Position numbers and translations under genes: made by a program | Assembly: GCF_000247695.1 (NCBI RefSeq) | Contig: NW_004624784.1 | Span: forward strand, 10,611,188 to 10,675,187 | Length of the DNA stretch: 64,000 nt | Direction: 5' to 3' | Source: Heterocephalus glaber | Lineage: Eukaryota; Chordata; Mammalia; Rodentia; Bathyergidae | In this document: positions 50,664 through 62,025 of the stretch, piece after piece | Position numbering within the stretch: the first letter of the stretch is position 1 | Layout: every line of letters begins with the position of its first letter | The notes under the pieces: model-generated | What the model was told of the DNA's origin: nothing | Database searches by the model: none | What the model saw: the letters and a program-made list of their open reading frames with translations, nothing else

Positions 50664-50753
50664 GTTTTTTTTTTTTTCCGGTACCAGGGATTGAACTCAG
50701 GACCTTGCGCTTGCAAGGCAGGCACCAGAACCACTGAGCTAAATCCCTGGCCC
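50664..50753 (-). mobile_element. ID SINE, right arm of inverted pair
   Basis: Poly(T), then CCGGTACCAGGGATTGAACT, CAGGACCTTGCGCTTGCAAG ... CTGAGCTAAATCCCTGGCC. A perfect 17-bp duplication CTGAACCCTTGCCTCTT at 50647-50663 and 50754-50770 marks it as recent. Confidence 0.95.
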
Positions 50754-51164
50754 CTGAACCCTTGCCTCTTACAGTAGGTCACCCCCTCTAGCCATTTAGA
50801 AAATCTTTTTTTAGTACATGTCAAAAAGTCAAGGATTTTCAGATCCACTGATATAACAACACTTATCTCCAGATCTGTTCTAGTTTGTTGCTTCTAAGAT
50901 TAGTGACAAAAGTCAGGGCACCTCATAAATGTCCTAAATGATTCACAACACAGGTAGCAGGAGGAGCGTTCAATTCAGAAGCAAAAGATGAAGCAATTGT
51001 CAATTGTTCAGCTCTGCATCTGGCATAGCAGGGAATATGGACAAAATGACATTATCCCAACTTTAAAGAAACTGCAATTTGAGTATAAGGGATACCTCAC
51101 CCCTATATGTAAGAACAAAAAGGGTGTCATAAGCATAGATGTATGGGTCAATCAGGAAAGGAGG

Positions 51165-51300
51165 GGCTGCTTTTTAGCTGTGCGGTATCAGGAAAATTAT
51201 TTCAAGTCCCTGAGCCAATTTCCCATCTTGAAAATGGGGACAGTAATTAAAAGCTATCTGACAGAGCTGATATAAAGTGCTGAGCACTGTCTAGCTTCTC
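51165..51300 (+). repeat. MIR fossil
   Basis: TTTTTAGCTGTGCGGTATCAG, AAGTCCCTGAGCCAATTTCC, CATCTTGAAAATGGGGACAG, TAAAGTGCTGAGCAC follow the MIR consensus order closely. Confidence 0.7.
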
Positions 51301-51334
51301 AGAAAAGTAAATAATGGTAGCTGCTGCTACTGTC

Positions 51335-51347
51335 ACCATCATCATAA

Positions 51348-51393
<46 letters not shown>

Positions 51394-51399
51394 GTCGTC
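51335..51399 (+). repeat. (ATC)n microsatellite
   Basis: CACCATCATCATAACATC leads into about 15 uninterrupted ATC units ending ATCGTCGTC. Confidence 0.93.
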
Positions 51400-52934
51400 A
51401 TTTCTCTGGAAATCAAATCCAAGCAGTTATTAAGCCATTATGATGTGCAGGGAGTACTGTGGATACAAGAATGCATGATCGCTGGATCACAGTGCCTGCT
51501 GTAAGACAGGAGCTCTCTATGTAGCTGCCATATATCAACTCAGGGCGGCTTATTCACTCCTTAAAAAAAGAATGTTGTCACATCAAGACACAAAGGTCAA
51601 AGATAAATACTAATCTAAGAAAAAACTTGAGGCAGCATAAATACAGATGCAATTAGATTAAATGGAGGATTTCCACCTGCTATAGTATTTCTGGTGAAGG
51701 ATCCTTTCTTGGCAGGACATAGTGGAAAAGTGTGAGTAGGGTGTCTGAGATGGCTTTAAGCCAAATCCACCTAGAAACAGACTAGCCCCTGGCAGAGGAT
51801 TAGAAGGGGGAACTAGAAGGATAAGAGGAAAAAAGATTATTAGAGCCACAGATAAACAAAAATTCTTGGTGCTTGAGGAACAAAGAAATGAAACCTGACC
51901 TTGAGCTCTAGGATTCAGGGAATTAACCTGGGTGTGAGGAAGTAGCCCACAGGGCTCACAGTGAGTGAGAGGGCACATTTTCCCTAGCTTGATCCAGTAG
52001 AAGAAGCTTAGTAGGCTGAACAGTGTTACAAAATAACAACAAAGAGAAAAAGTGATCAGAAAAAAGGAAAGGATGCTTTTTTTTTTCCTTAGTGGATTAC
52101 TGTGACAAACACAGAATTCAGAACCCAGCTGGAGGGAATAATTTATTCCCAGATTTGAGAAAAGAATAAGAAGGGAATTCCCATCAACCAAGCTATCTTT
52201 TCAGGGCCCTAGCAAAGTGTGTACAGGAAGGACAAAATCTTTATATTTTCAGAGTAACACAATCTAGTAAGAAAGTTAAGAAAAAATGAAACTGCATGAT
52301 TCAAGTGCTTTAACTGCCTCAAGTCATGGGTCATGGGACAGGCCTTCAGGAGACTAGAACACCAAATGGGATCTTATTAGGTTTTTGGCAAAGGGGGGCA
52401 GGGTCTTATATCTAAAGAATGTCTATTAGCAATACAAATAGTCTTCAGTTTACAAAAGATACAATAGAAAAGGCTGCCTGGTGAGAGGCGTTAATCTTTT
52501 CAAGGTAAAACAGGGCCTCACAGATGGTAACTACTACTGTATCTTGAAGCTACTGGGACTTGAAGTCACTTGCAATTCAATTATGCTCTAATAGAATAGT
52601 TTCTGTGGAAATAACTATAAGCTTTAATTTTAGCTCCTTATTCAAAATCCTAAGGTTAGTATATTCTGAGAGGAGCATACTATGTTCATATCAAGGCTAT
52701 AAAGCATTTATATAAAAGATAGGAACAAAGAGGACTTGACCGTAGTTTTTGTTTTAAGCAATGAAGGCAATAAAACAGAATCAGAGCTTTCTGCCTATTT
52801 TTATAAAGTCTAAACATTTTAAATTCTATTTTAAAGACCAGACATTTTTAATGTGTCATTATGAAGCAAATTATTCAGGTAAACTTTTGCCATCTGCAAT
52901 TCCTGGCCCTTGCTGTGCTCTAAAAAATCTATAG

Positions 52935-53025
52935 CAGGGCCGGGGATTTAGTTCAGTGGTTCTGAGGCCTGTCTTGCAAGTGCAAGGACCCGAGTTTGAT
53001 CCCAGGGAGCAAAAAAAAAAAAAAA
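52935..53025 (+). mobile_element. ID SINE
   Basis: GGGCCGGGGATTTAGTTCAG ... TTGCAAGTGCAAGGACCCG ... GAGTTTGATCCCAGG, then a 20-nt A-run. The duplication is AAAAATCTATAG (52923-52934) / AAAAATCCATAG (53026-53037). Confidence 0.92.
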
Positions 53026-54219
53026 AAAAATCCATAGTAATGTCATCAACATTATGGTATTATTATTATTTAATTATTAAGGTCAACATAAAACCCAGCA
53101 ACTCAGAACATGCCAACTTGTCGCTGTGTTAACATGGTGGTAATACTAATGCTAAAAAAACTGTATGGTAATAAAATATTTTGATGAAAGATATCAAAGT
53201 GCTTTGGCTGATGGTGGTAGCCCAAGGATGTCATTTTGTAAAAATCACCAATAAATTATACGGGTCAGCTAGATGGCAGTTATATTAAACAGAGCTCCAT
53301 ACTATGAGGCACCATAAGATGGCTGCAATGGCATAATAATGACCTATTTATTTGAGGCAAAGGAAGTGAATGACAGTGATGAAAATATGGTATGTATGTC
53401 AGTACTCTTAACTGCCTGAAGCCTTTATGTAAAAATAATTTCTGCTCACATCCTCAAATATTTCTTCCAAGCAGAAGGGTGCACTGTGACTTGATAAATT
53501 TCCCCTTGAAATAGATATCATGACAATTAGATTGCTTTAAAACACAATTTGATGTACAGCAGATGGGTAGAAAGAGGCAACTTTAGTGCCTTTCTTAAAG
53601 AAAGGTCCTTAAGAAATAGCACATTTCTGGGCAAAAAAAAAAAAAGAAAAAATTAAGTAGGTACAATATACTGTGGCCATCAAATAAGGCTGTTAACAGC
53701 AAGGTAATTTATTTTAAGAATAGAACAGTGGCAATATAGACATTTTTGACTGCTAATTGTTATATATGGGTAAGACTTAGGAGGCAGAATCAAACTGGAT
53801 TTTAATTTATACCAGCAACTATTATATTATGGAAATATATCCTGTATAAATTCCAGATTTGCCCCATAATTTTTAAAATTAAAACTCTAGCACTGGAGAG
53901 GCCACTCACACTTAAGTTTCCTGTAGTAAACTAGAAGTTGCTAGGACATTCATCACAATTAGACAAAAAAGGTAAAAGTTTATTTGATGATTGGCAAGTT
54001 GGTGAGGACTGGAGTATGGATGGAGATGCAGTTGACTCACAAATCTATTTATTCAGACTTCAATTAATGCAGCTTGTGGATTCTTTCCTAAAAACCTCAT
54101 TTTGTTATAAATTCCACGGAGACAGCATTGCATTGATTGGAGTCCTTTCAATCAACAGTATTCCCCGTTTGGGGAGGTGATGGGGAAGATCTTAAAGCAA
54201 GAACTGGAAATGAGAAATG

Positions 54220-54430
54220 GGATAGAGAACACACATTCATTCATCCAGTGTTGGGCACTATGCTTGCTGCATTACACACCTTTCCCCTCAAACTTCTGGA
54301 GTTTGCAATATCCTCACTTTAAAGATTAAAAACCTGAGGTTCAGAGAGATTTCAGTCGGTTGTATGATGTAATTCAGCTAAGTGGCCAAACTGGCATCTG
54401 AAACCCATTCTGTCAGGTTCTCCACCCACG
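54220..54430 (-). repeat. MIR-like fossil
   Basis: CATTCATTCATCCAGTG, TTGGGCACTATGCTTG, CTCACTTTAAAGATTAAAAA, CCTGAGGTTCAGAGAG and CAGCTAAGTGGCC follow the reverse-complement MIR pattern through the former B-box end. Confidence 0.6.
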
Positions 54431-55234
54431 TAGCTTGGACTTCTTACCAGCCAACATCAGCATTGGTTGCCAAGGTTCTATTGGCACTGCCTTGAATATT
54501 TACTTGTTTTTAAAGAGGACTATTTCCCTATGAGTAACTTCTGATTTTTTTTATTTCCATAATTTATCCAGAACACAATTACACACTTCAAGATGAGAGA
54601 GAAACTGTCCTGAATGTAAAATACCTTGTTTACTACTGCTTTCTTCTTTCAGTGTGCAGCACATTCTGCCCCCAGAGAAAGCTTTTATTACCAGAGCATG
54701 GCGGCCATTTGCCAGCACTGAGAGCTCTTGCCCCACTGCCTGGCTGTTAATAAATAAAGCACTTCATTTTTACTGGGGGAGTCTCTCCAGTTGAGTCCAT
54801 AATAAAAGGGTAAGTCATAGTTAAAACAGAAATCAGTCTAGGCTACCGAAACTCTGTGAACTCTTACTGACGGGGAGGAGTATCCACGACCCTTAACTGG
54901 GGATGACAGTTTGCCCAGACTGAGAGCAAATTGAGTTCTGACCTGTTCCTTCAGTAGCTAAATTCGTATTAGCACCCCACCCTCTCTGCCCCCCTACTCT
55001 ATGGAAGACTGAACATAACATTGAGCCAGCATGTCACTAAGAAGGGACTCAAACCCAAAATATAGATGGTTAAAAAAGAAATAAGCACCCTGCTGATGAC
55101 TGATGTAGTTAGTACCTTAAAAATCCCACTATAGTTGAAATATATATATTTGAAATTTTACACAAATTGAAAATCTCAGTTACTCATTCTTACCCTCCAA
55201 AAGGCATCTAGGTCTGAAACTTTTATTAATTTAC

Positions 55235-55236
<2 letters not shown>

Positions 55237-55265
<29 letters not shown>
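55237..55265 (+). repeat. (TG)n microsatellite
   Basis: About 14 TG units directly abutting the tail side of a reversed ID element. Confidence 0.93.
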
Positions 55266-55266
<1 letters not shown>

Positions 55267-55267
<1 letters not shown>

Positions 55268-55336
55268 TAGGAATTGAACTCATGGCCTTACCCTTGCTAG
55301 GCAGGTGCTGCACCTCTGAGCTACATCCCTGGCCCA
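55267..55336 (-). mobile_element. ID-related SINE
   Basis: GGAATTGAACTCATGGCCTT, GCTAGGCAGGTGCTGCACC, TCTGAGCTACATCCCTGGCC is a reversed ID core. Its GCTAGGCAGGTGCTGC is closer to the generic ID consensus than the other copies here, suggesting an older subfamily. The (TG)n sits where the A-tail should be. Confidence 0.82.
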
Positions 55337-55521
55337 TAGATTTGAAACTTTTAAAGCAGCAAAATACTTACATGTTTTAGGAAACTTTGTGATTTATTTG
55401 TGAGCCTTCTCTGCCTTGGTTTCCATTGGCCTTTCACCTTGCTCACTAATGTAGGACCTTATTTTTACAACCCTGTTCAGGATGAGTTCAACCTTGAAGA
55501 ATAACATCTACCCCTACTCAA

Positions 55522-55522
<1 letters not shown>

Positions 55523-55563
<41 letters not shown>
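55523..55563 (+). repeat. (CAA)n microsatellite
   Basis: About 13 CAA units. Confidence 0.93.
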
Positions 55564-55564
<1 letters not shown>

Positions 55565-56331
55565 CATTATCACCAGTAGAGGCATCACAATTCCTGCTCA
55601 CGTTTCCAAGAGCTACCACAGGGCTGAATACTTTTCAGAAAATTATCAAAAACATTAAGATTCTGTTGAAGTCTGGAGGAAAAAAAATCTTTCTAACTGC
55701 ACATGCTCCCCCAAGTCAACGTAAACACAGCATGCACTACAAATCATTAACAAAGCCAATAAGATTTGATTTCTATCTAAGCAATTATTGTCAGCATATT
55801 CTGTACATTTCCTTTAAAAGACTCAATCCTATCTTTCAATTCATTAAACTGTTCCCCGCATTTACAGAGTTTTATATCAAATCAGAAACCTATTTGAATT
55901 AATAAGAATTATAGTAAAAGTAATTTGAAAATAAATTATTTGAAGTTCAAGCCATGAAAGCTTTTGATAAAAGAATTCACTCCCATTTAAACATTACAGT
56001 AACATTTTTGGTCAGCCAATACTTATGAGAGACAGTGAGCCCCATGGGGGCCCAAAAAGAGGGGGTCTGTCAACTGTGGACTAAGGACAAGGGTGAGACT
56101 TCTTCAACACAAATACAATTCTTCATTTCAAAGAGAGGCAATATTTCAACCTTGGTGAATATTTGAATATTTATTTAAAATCAAAAGCATTCAATCTGCC
56201 TGTTGTTTACAAAGCTTCTGCTAACCTTTCTGATCCTCATTCATGTTTTGCTATCCCGAACAGTAAAGTCTGCTCCAAGGATCTTCTCCTCAGTGGTCAA
56301 AAGAATTGAGAATGCCAACCACGGAGATCAA

Positions 56332-56412
56332 GAAGATCTCTTAAGATCTTAATAATCTCTGAAGATCTCTTAAAATCTTAATAATCTCTTAAGATCTTAA
56401 GATGCTTAAGAG
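56332..56412 (+). repeat. 29-bp tandem repeat rich in AGATCT and CTTAAG palindromes
   Basis: Two 29-bp units (56332-56360 and 56361-56389) differ at one base. A partial third unit is built around TTAAGATCTTAA, a perfect palindrome. Confidence 0.85.
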
Positions 56413-59400
56413 ATAAAATAAGCAAAATCAAATCACAAATAAGTGAGTGCACAAGAATAGATGACACTGACCCATGTTATTTGTGCCACCTTCTTTTACA
56501 GAACCCTTTTGGAATCTAAGATCAGTAGAACCAAAAGGAATCCAGAGATCACCTCTCACTTAATAAAGACAAGACACCTAGGCCTAGGAAGAAGAAATGC
56601 CTAAAAATCACAGGGCATGAGGCGGTGTCAGAAGTACAGGCCACAGCTCTTGACTGAGTCAGCCTGGTATTTCTAAGTAATATGTATAGATTTCTCATTA
56701 CAAAAGCAATATATGCTCAAGGTTTATTTATTCTTTCTTGTTGTTTTGAAAGCTTTGTTTTATGGAGGATTTATGACATGACACTGCATGCTATGGCATG
56801 GAGATGGTCAGGACTGCATGATAATTTCCCATAATATAATAACTGTTGTGTCACTTGAGCTTATAGAAGGAAAAAATATTAAACTTAATTTAATCTTTTA
56901 TAATCAGTAAAAGGTGAGGCAAAATTTTAAACGGCAAATGGAAGAGTGATCCTTCTGGTTTTTTCTTCAATTAAAATTGTTGATTTCCCCTGAATACAAA
57001 ACAAAAAAATATCATCTGACACAACATTAAGCTATTCATGAATATTCTGTATACACACTCTGGTTTAGTTGACTAATGGCAAATTAACGTTCTCTATTTT
57101 AGCTTAAACACATAGTATAGGTATGTTTGATTAGCATTGAATTCCAGAAGCTGATTACTATGCATGCTTTGATTATGTAATTACATAATAGAGTATAATG
57201 GCTCCTTTGGAGTCATTATGATCTATACGGCAAATATGTTTCAGTTTTGCTATAGTTTAAATACACGTTGAGATGACAGCTCATAACAAGAGGTTCCACT
57301 TTTCAGTCTTATCAGCTAAATGGGCATTTTCCCATTCATCCTAACATCTCCTTGACACCAATTAAAGGCCTATTGTGTCAAGCTGCATACACTTTTGAGA
57401 AATTCCTTTTGTTTTCTTGGCATTCAAAAAAGGACATTAATTTTAAAAGCTGTATTAAGCAAAAGGCTTGGTTTAAAAAACAAAGGGCTGAGATTCCATC
57501 CCTCATCCACCCTTTGAAAGGTCTGCAGGGAATCACATCCAGTTCATTAATCACTGTTCAGACAACCGCAAGGGGGTTAAAGATGGAATTTCACCTTTAA
57601 CTCCAAAATGCACAAGAAGGGAGAACAGCCAAGAATACGGATGCACACAGAGGTGGCTCACCACAATGCACTCCACTTGGGGTCCAACTGCACATCAACC
57701 ACACTGAGGGACACAAAGGCACACTTCTGCAAATCTCATTGCTTCCACTATCCCTTATATTTGAAGTTCCTTGAGGGAGAGGCAGCTATGAAATAGCACA
57801 GCAAGATTTCTCCTTCACAGTCCCCAAACTGGGTTTTTGATAGATCTAAGGCCAACAAATCTTACCTAGTGAATAGAGTTTTGATAATTCCACCTTGACC
57901 TTAGAAACTGTAAAGTAGTTTGGCTTTAAAACAGGAAAAAAGTTACTCTAAGGAATTATGTAAAGCTTTTCTTGTCCCCATGAAATTCTTTAATCTCAGT
58001 TGCAAGCAAAGTTATTTCTGCATTTCACTCCCAAGAGAATCCTCCCTTATACTATTCCAAACCAAAGGTGACCAGAGTCTTAACTTTTAAAGACGAGTAA
58101 GCGCCAAGCTATTTTTACCTTTATGTCTATTGGTTTTCAGCATTAAGGCCAAAGAACTGAGGTCAAGCCCAGTCAAGCTTATATTTACATATAGGATGAA
58201 CTTCTCTTTTGTGAAAGAAAACATGGATTAGATGTGCAAACACTCTTCAAGTAGGTGTGACAAAAGGAAGCAATTAGAGAGTCAGCATCTGCACTATTTC
58301 AATTTCAACCATTACATTAGCAGCCTTCCCTTCAAGGACTCTAAGCTCAATAGGACTTTTAAATCAGGGCCCACACCACTCAAAGGGCAAACCAATTATG
58401 ATGCTTAAGGTCTAAGCTGCTTGGTTCCCTAAAGGAAGAGGTATAATCCACCCTACAGAATGTTTGTTTATGTGCAGTGATACCCAGCCACTAAACCTGA
58501 AGATCTGAATTAGCTTTTCCATTAAAATTCACTTATCAAAGAAGCTAATGGCAATAAAGAAATAAGAATACAAAGGAAACCATAAAAGATGACAACGACC
58601 ACTGGATTCTTCTGCTCTTCACTCTGAAAAGTGAAAACTGCAGGCTTTTCCTCTCCTCTCATTCCCTTTCATGGCTGGACAGGTTGCATAACCTTTTTAT
58701 TCATCAAGACAGCAGTTTTTATTTTTGGAGAAAATATTGCCCAGTCCAGAAGAAAAACTCCCTCCAGTGGGCAGATTTTATGAATATTAAAAGAGAAAGG
58801 AAAAAAACAGAGCCCCCTAAGTCGCAGTTTTGTTTGTTTTCGAGATGGCATTGAAATCACCTTGTGGATGAGCCATTTTAAGCCAGCTAAATCTGCTTAG
58901 AGGCTCTTGGGGAAAAGGGGGCTCTTTAAAAATATTAATTAAAAAGTAACTGCAGTCATCCAACTTGGACTTTGGAGAAGAACAATTTGAAAACAGAGGC
59001 TTCTTATAAAACTAATTGTGTTGGCAAAGCAAGTAGCTTCTTCTCAATGGATTTGATTCTGTGATGGTCGTTGATGGCAAAAGAAGAAGAAAAGAACAGC
59101 TTTGAATGGAATGGCTGCAGTACAATTCCATGCTGGCTGGGGTTCCAGCATTTCAAAATATGTTAAATTTCTTTTAGACAAAATGGAGCTGTGTTGAAGA
59201 CCAACTGTTGATCTTCTGGACCAGCCATTTTGCTAATGAACTGATGATATGATACAGTTCTCTCTGCGACATACTTGCAGGTGAAAACTGTTGTACAAAA
59301 TCCTGCTGTCCATGAGCATGGACTACTGGGGAAGAAAATCACATCCTAAAAGGGATGAGGAGTGCAGGTAGCAATTGTTAGCTGATGAAGCATAGTCTCT

Positions 59401-60339
59401 CACATCCAGTGTCATGGCTGTGGGCCCCAAAGTTAGCTGAAATCTCATCTTTAATTCACATACCAGGACCGTCTCTATTTCTTAAACCACAAGCTAGTCA
59501 CAACTAAAACAAAAGGCTTCAATGGTGAAAACTTAAAATACATATCAAAACTCAAAATACTTATTAAAATACCTGACCAGCACAAATGAAGGCACAAATA
59601 TTAGGTTAGTGGACAAACTACTTATTATATGCACTGCAACAGCCTCCAGGGCGCTCTCACTCTATAGGAAAAGACAATGCTGCCTTTTCTAACCATATGA
59701 AAAGAAAACTTTAGCATTTCAAAGCTATGGGGATGGCTCGGCCTTGCTGTGGTCACTTCTCCCTAACTGATGCTTCTCAATTTGCCTAAGCTGAGAGCCT
59801 ATCTGAGGTGTGCACTATTCATAACTCTCGCCTTCACTAATTATTCTGCTACCAAATTCTTTAAATTGAATTTCTGCAGAACTCCAATCTCAAATCTCAA
59901 TGGAGATGGCACATGTATTTTCCTTACTTTTTTATACCTTGCTGGTAAGCATCCAATTTAGTATTATTTTCCTTTTTTGATAGGAGGGACCATGATTAAA
60001 CTTGGGTCACTTTTTGCTTCAACTCAAGTAAAATAGCTAGAGAATTTTTTCCTTACATTTGCCACCAGGGTTTTAAAAACCTAACAATTAATGTAAGTTG
60101 TTTAAGATCACTAGGCTACAACATGTAACAATAATTATTGTGCACATAGAGTAAAAGGGGAACGGTTGCTATTCTCCACATCTGGAGGCAAAAAAACCAA
60201 ATTATTTCTTTTCCAAAGTGCTTATTACTATTAATTTTTTAATATCAAGAAAACTCTCACTATTATCTGGGAGGGGGCATTATTTAAGTCATCTGCATAA
60301 TAGAAATAGCTAATATCCTTTAAAAATGTTTTCTATGTT

Positions 60340-60353
60340 CCAAGCACTATGTT

Positions 60354-60392
<39 letters not shown>

Positions 60393-60520
60393 TTTTACAT
60401 TATCTCATTTAAACCTCACAACAATCCTATGTGGTTTGGTATTTTACTATCATCCCATTATACAGAGACGACAACTAAGACTTGGACATGTTAAGTTGGA
60501 ATCAATATCTCAACATAGAT
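60340..60520 (-). repeat. MIR fossil containing a (TTTA)n expansion
   Basis: TCCAAGCACTATG, a (TTTA)n run at 60352-60394, then CATTATCTCATTTAAACCTC, ACAACAATCCTATGTGG, CCCATTATACAGAGACGAC and TGTTAAGTTGG. This is reverse-complement MIR with a microsatellite grown in the TTTA region. Confidence 0.7.
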
Positions 60521-61207
60521 CTGCTTAACTTTAGATATGGTACTAGTAACAATTATACCATATTAATGAGGTAGCTGGAAAGACATCAAACTTTATCATG
60601 CTAAAAAAAAGGGGGGGGGAACTAATGGAAGAATCTACAGTATCTCATTTATATAACTTGGGAATAGAACCAAAGTAGTACTCTCAGCATAGAAAGGAAC
60701 CTGAAGTCAAACAGCCCAACTATCAGCAATCCAAATGCTCCACTGTGTGACACGGATAGAATTAGCTCTATACTCAGAGCCCAAATATTGGGTCTTTAGT
60801 ATTTTAAGAGGAGATGTCTGTTTAGCCAAATAATCCAGACTCAAAAGGCAGCTCAACTCCAACTTCAGGAATTTATAGTACCTGCTTCAAGGGCATTCAT
60901 TAGTACTGAAAGGCTATGTGACTGAAATTTGGCTGTAGTAGCAGCTTCTCTCCATGTACTCGTTTGTTTTTTTCTGCCAACAAGAGCCACTGAAAACCTT
61001 CCACATTTAAAGCTTAGAGCCCACAGGACAAGTAAGTAAGGATATCAGTTGGAATATATCAGATATGGAATATATCAGAATGTCAGCTTCAACTGACATT
61101 ACCACAGAAATAGAAAATGGGGAAATGGGAGGAGATAGATGTTTCACATTCTTATTCTAGAGAGTATTCCAAATGTGTGTAACATGGTTTGTTTAAGAAA
61201 CAGCTGT

Positions 61208-61280
61208 AGGCCGGGGATTTAGCTCATTGGTTCCCAGTTCGATGCCCCGTACACCCACCCCGCCGCCTGCCAAAAAAAAA
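61208..61280 (+). mobile_element. Internally deleted ID SINE with C-rich end
   Basis: GGCCGGGGATTTAGCTCATT, then GGTTCCCAGTTCGATGCCCC. The whole GCCACCTGCCTTGCAAGCGC middle is missing. After GTAC comes an unusual CACCCACCCCGCCGCCTGCC before the A-run. The flank repeats CAGCTGTA on both sides. Confidence 0.8.
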
Positions 61281-61919
61281 GAACCACAGCTGTAAATCCA
61301 TGATAATCATTATGCTGAATAATGCCACAACATTCCACTTACACCTCCTACCAGGAAGCCAAGCAGCTCTGGACTATTACATGAAACAACAATTTCTTAG
61401 CTGGAAAATTGGGTTCCGTGACTAAGGTCTTTATTGTTGAGTTATTCACTGAATCGTCTGTCAGTCATAAAGGGGTGTTTTTTTTTAACCTCTGCGCTCT
61501 TGAGTTGCTGGTATCAGCTGAGTCAGGGAAGAAATACCTTTCAGTTAGAAAGCTCTGTTAAGCCAGAGTTTGATGAAAGGATTGCATAAGAGAAGTCAAT
61601 AGCCCAAAGAGATTCCAGATTCTACTCCAATGCTTGCTGATTCCCTGATGAAAAGCCTACGTCAGTCAGATATGCACAGTAACTATCCAAATTTGTGCCA
61701 TTATAAAATAACTTGATTGGTATCATCCAAATATGGACTGCTGATTAATCATCACTGAAATTAGAGGTTAAGTGATAAGGACATTACTTGTGACTTGTTT
61801 TCCACTGGTAAGAGGGAACCAAAAGAGAACTGAGGAGACCATCTGACTTGGAAAACTAATTTTGTTGCCGATCTGAGCTGTCTTATGGCAAAACTCTAAA
61901 TCTGCTTGTACATTTTTAA

Positions 61920-62025
61920 AGGGGCAAATGGTATTTCCCCTATAGGGTTATTAGGAGATTCAAGTGAGGAAATGCATATGAAAATATTTTTTAGGCTCTA
62001 AGAATGCTACATAAAGGATTATGAT
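61920..62025 (+). repeat. MIR 3'-part fossil
   Basis: CCTATAGGGTTATTAGGAGA, TTCAAGTGAGGAAATGCAT, GGCTCTAAGAATGCTACATA match the MIR region CATAGGGTTGTTGTGAGGATTAAATGAG onward. Confidence 0.55.

Noticed and set aside
55523..55563. Direct repeats that might suggest a CRISPR array
   Set aside because: They are simple trinucleotide microsatellites without spacers, in a mammalian intron.
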